This document shows positions 62,991-64,000 of a stretch of 64,000 nucleotides of DNA, in pieces (position 1 is the stretch's first letter; each line of letters opens with the position of its first letter). Position numbers and translations under genes: made by a program. The notes beneath the pieces are model-generated. The model was not told the DNA's origin, ran no database searches, and saw only the letters and a list, made by a program, of their open reading frames with translations. Origin of the DNA: Epiperipatus broadwayi (taxonomy: Eukaryota; Onychophora; Udeonychophora; Euonychophora; Peripatidae); assembly GCA_028023455.1 (NCBI GenBank), contig JAQFVV010013091.1, positions 62,001 through 126,000 on the forward strand. Reading direction: 5' to 3'.

Positions 62991-64000
62991 AACACTTTAT
63001 ATTAGATGTTGGGTATAGTCCAATATATAAATACAACTAAAATACCATCATCACAAACCTTCAGGAAAACATTTAATGAGTTCATTTCATAATCCTCAAT
63101 TCAATTCTTGCAGAAGACTAATGTGAGAATTGGGCAGACTATTTAAAGTCTATCTTGAGGGTAACTACAAAAACTGGGTAAATAAATTAAAAGAACTAAT
63201 TATATTAATGTGACTCAAAATGGGTTCACTAAATTTTTACTCAGGCTATAGTTGAATGGAATGAGCACTTATTACTGAAAACTCCATCACCCACCATAGA
63301 AGGAGTTGATCATGAAACTGATATTAATAAAGCAAAAATAAAAGGATAATTGATTTGAAAGATACTTTAAAAGTCATCCCCCTCACAGCTCATGCAGAAT
63401 AGCTCTGAAAAGTTGTTTTTGCAGCTGTGAAAGGTACTTTTTATATTTATTTGGTCCTTTAAAGGCCTCAATTTGCTGCAAATGCACTCTTTAATTCACT
63501 AAATTTCAGTTTTAGTGCATTTTAACATAATTTTCCTATGTCTATCTTGTGCTTATCAGCATTTATTTACCTCATTTCCCCCCATTTGGTGGGTGGTTCA
63601 ACTGTTGCATGGATCATAAAGGGTTTTTATTTCCTCTTAGATTCTTAAATATTTCTCCTACTCCAATTTCCCTGTCACTCAGAACTTGTTTATAAAGTTT
63701 TTTGTGTGTTGTTCCAGTTATTTAGGCCATTTTAAACTATCTTTTTTTTTCCAGACACCCTCTTCTCTGGAGTAGCTAACCACCTAAAATTCTATTCAAT
63801 TTTCTCATTACTCAATTAAAATTGTTAATAACAAGTTTTCCAGTCTTTTGTTTTTGCTTTTACATCAATATATTTATTTTCTCCCATTTCAAAATTGTTT
63901 TTTTTCATATCACTTTTCATTCTTTCAAACAGTTTAAAAATGCTGCTGCTCCTAGTGGAAAAAATGTGCAGAGACGTAAACCACATGAATTAAAATCTTC
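62991..64000. other. AT-rich sequence, no gene seen
   Basis: No coding signal or recognisable repeat to the end of the window. Confidence 0.4.

Overview
This window is AT-rich (roughly three quarters A+T by eye), gene-poor nuclear DNA from an animal, most likely an invertebrate. Almost every recognisable protein fragment belongs to a retroelement. I found no rRNA, no intact tRNA gene, no CRISPR array, no operon and no long host ORF. The mix includes Penelope-like elements with GIY-YIG endonucleases, an L1/Tx1-like LINE, an RTE-like LINE tail, a Ty3/gypsy pol relic, a very short tRNA-derived SINE family, large (AAT)n/(ATT)n and (TA)n tracts, and CpG decay to TG/CA in older copies. That suits a metazoan with some CpG methylation, such as a mollusc, cnidarian or flatworm; the sequence alone does not settle which.

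Layout: 1-10.5 kb is mostly unique AT-rich sequence with one SINE (2.06-2.17 kb), an inverted pair of CTGANGA hairpins (3.56-3.92 kb), an RTE-like tail (5.3-5.64 kb) and an (AAT)n tract (8.8-9.0 kb). A 43-bp minisatellite lies at 10.56-10.77 kb. From 12.6 to 17.6 kb are a gypsy-type LTR fragment and a non-autonomous LTR retrotransposon with two ~2 kb LTRs, a Lys-type primer binding site and almost no interior. A 1.2-1.4 kb unclassified repeat occurs twice (17.6-19.0 and 27.9-29.1 kb); the second copy carries a SINE that the first lacks. A decayed Ty3/gypsy element fills 21.2-24.95 kb on the minus strand. A G/T-rich, C-poor repeat block lies at 29.6-30.46 kb. Next are a LINE with an inverted 5' part (30.5-33.1 kb) and a longer copy of a related LINE (39.0-43.6 kb).

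The best host-gene candidate is a small two-exon secreted-peptide gene at 36.17-37.57 kb. It has a signal-peptide-like start, matched splice phases, an in-frame stop and a nearby AATAAA. Penelope relics recur at 45.6-47.1 kb. At 60.7-63.0 kb two Penelope copies lie head to head, and each ends in a tRNA-like A/B-box segment followed by a hammerhead-like hairpin. A TIR element (48.0-48.84 kb), a perfect 46-bp hairpin (49.85-49.96 kb), nested inverted repeats (50.2-50.96 kb) and a foldback element (53.9-54.7 kb) make 48-55 kb rich in secondary structure. The rest (54.7-60.7 kb, 63-64 kb) shows little beyond degenerate tandem repeats.

The genes do not form a common pathway. The coding content is selfish DNA in various states of decay, and its interest lies in the record of insertion mechanisms.
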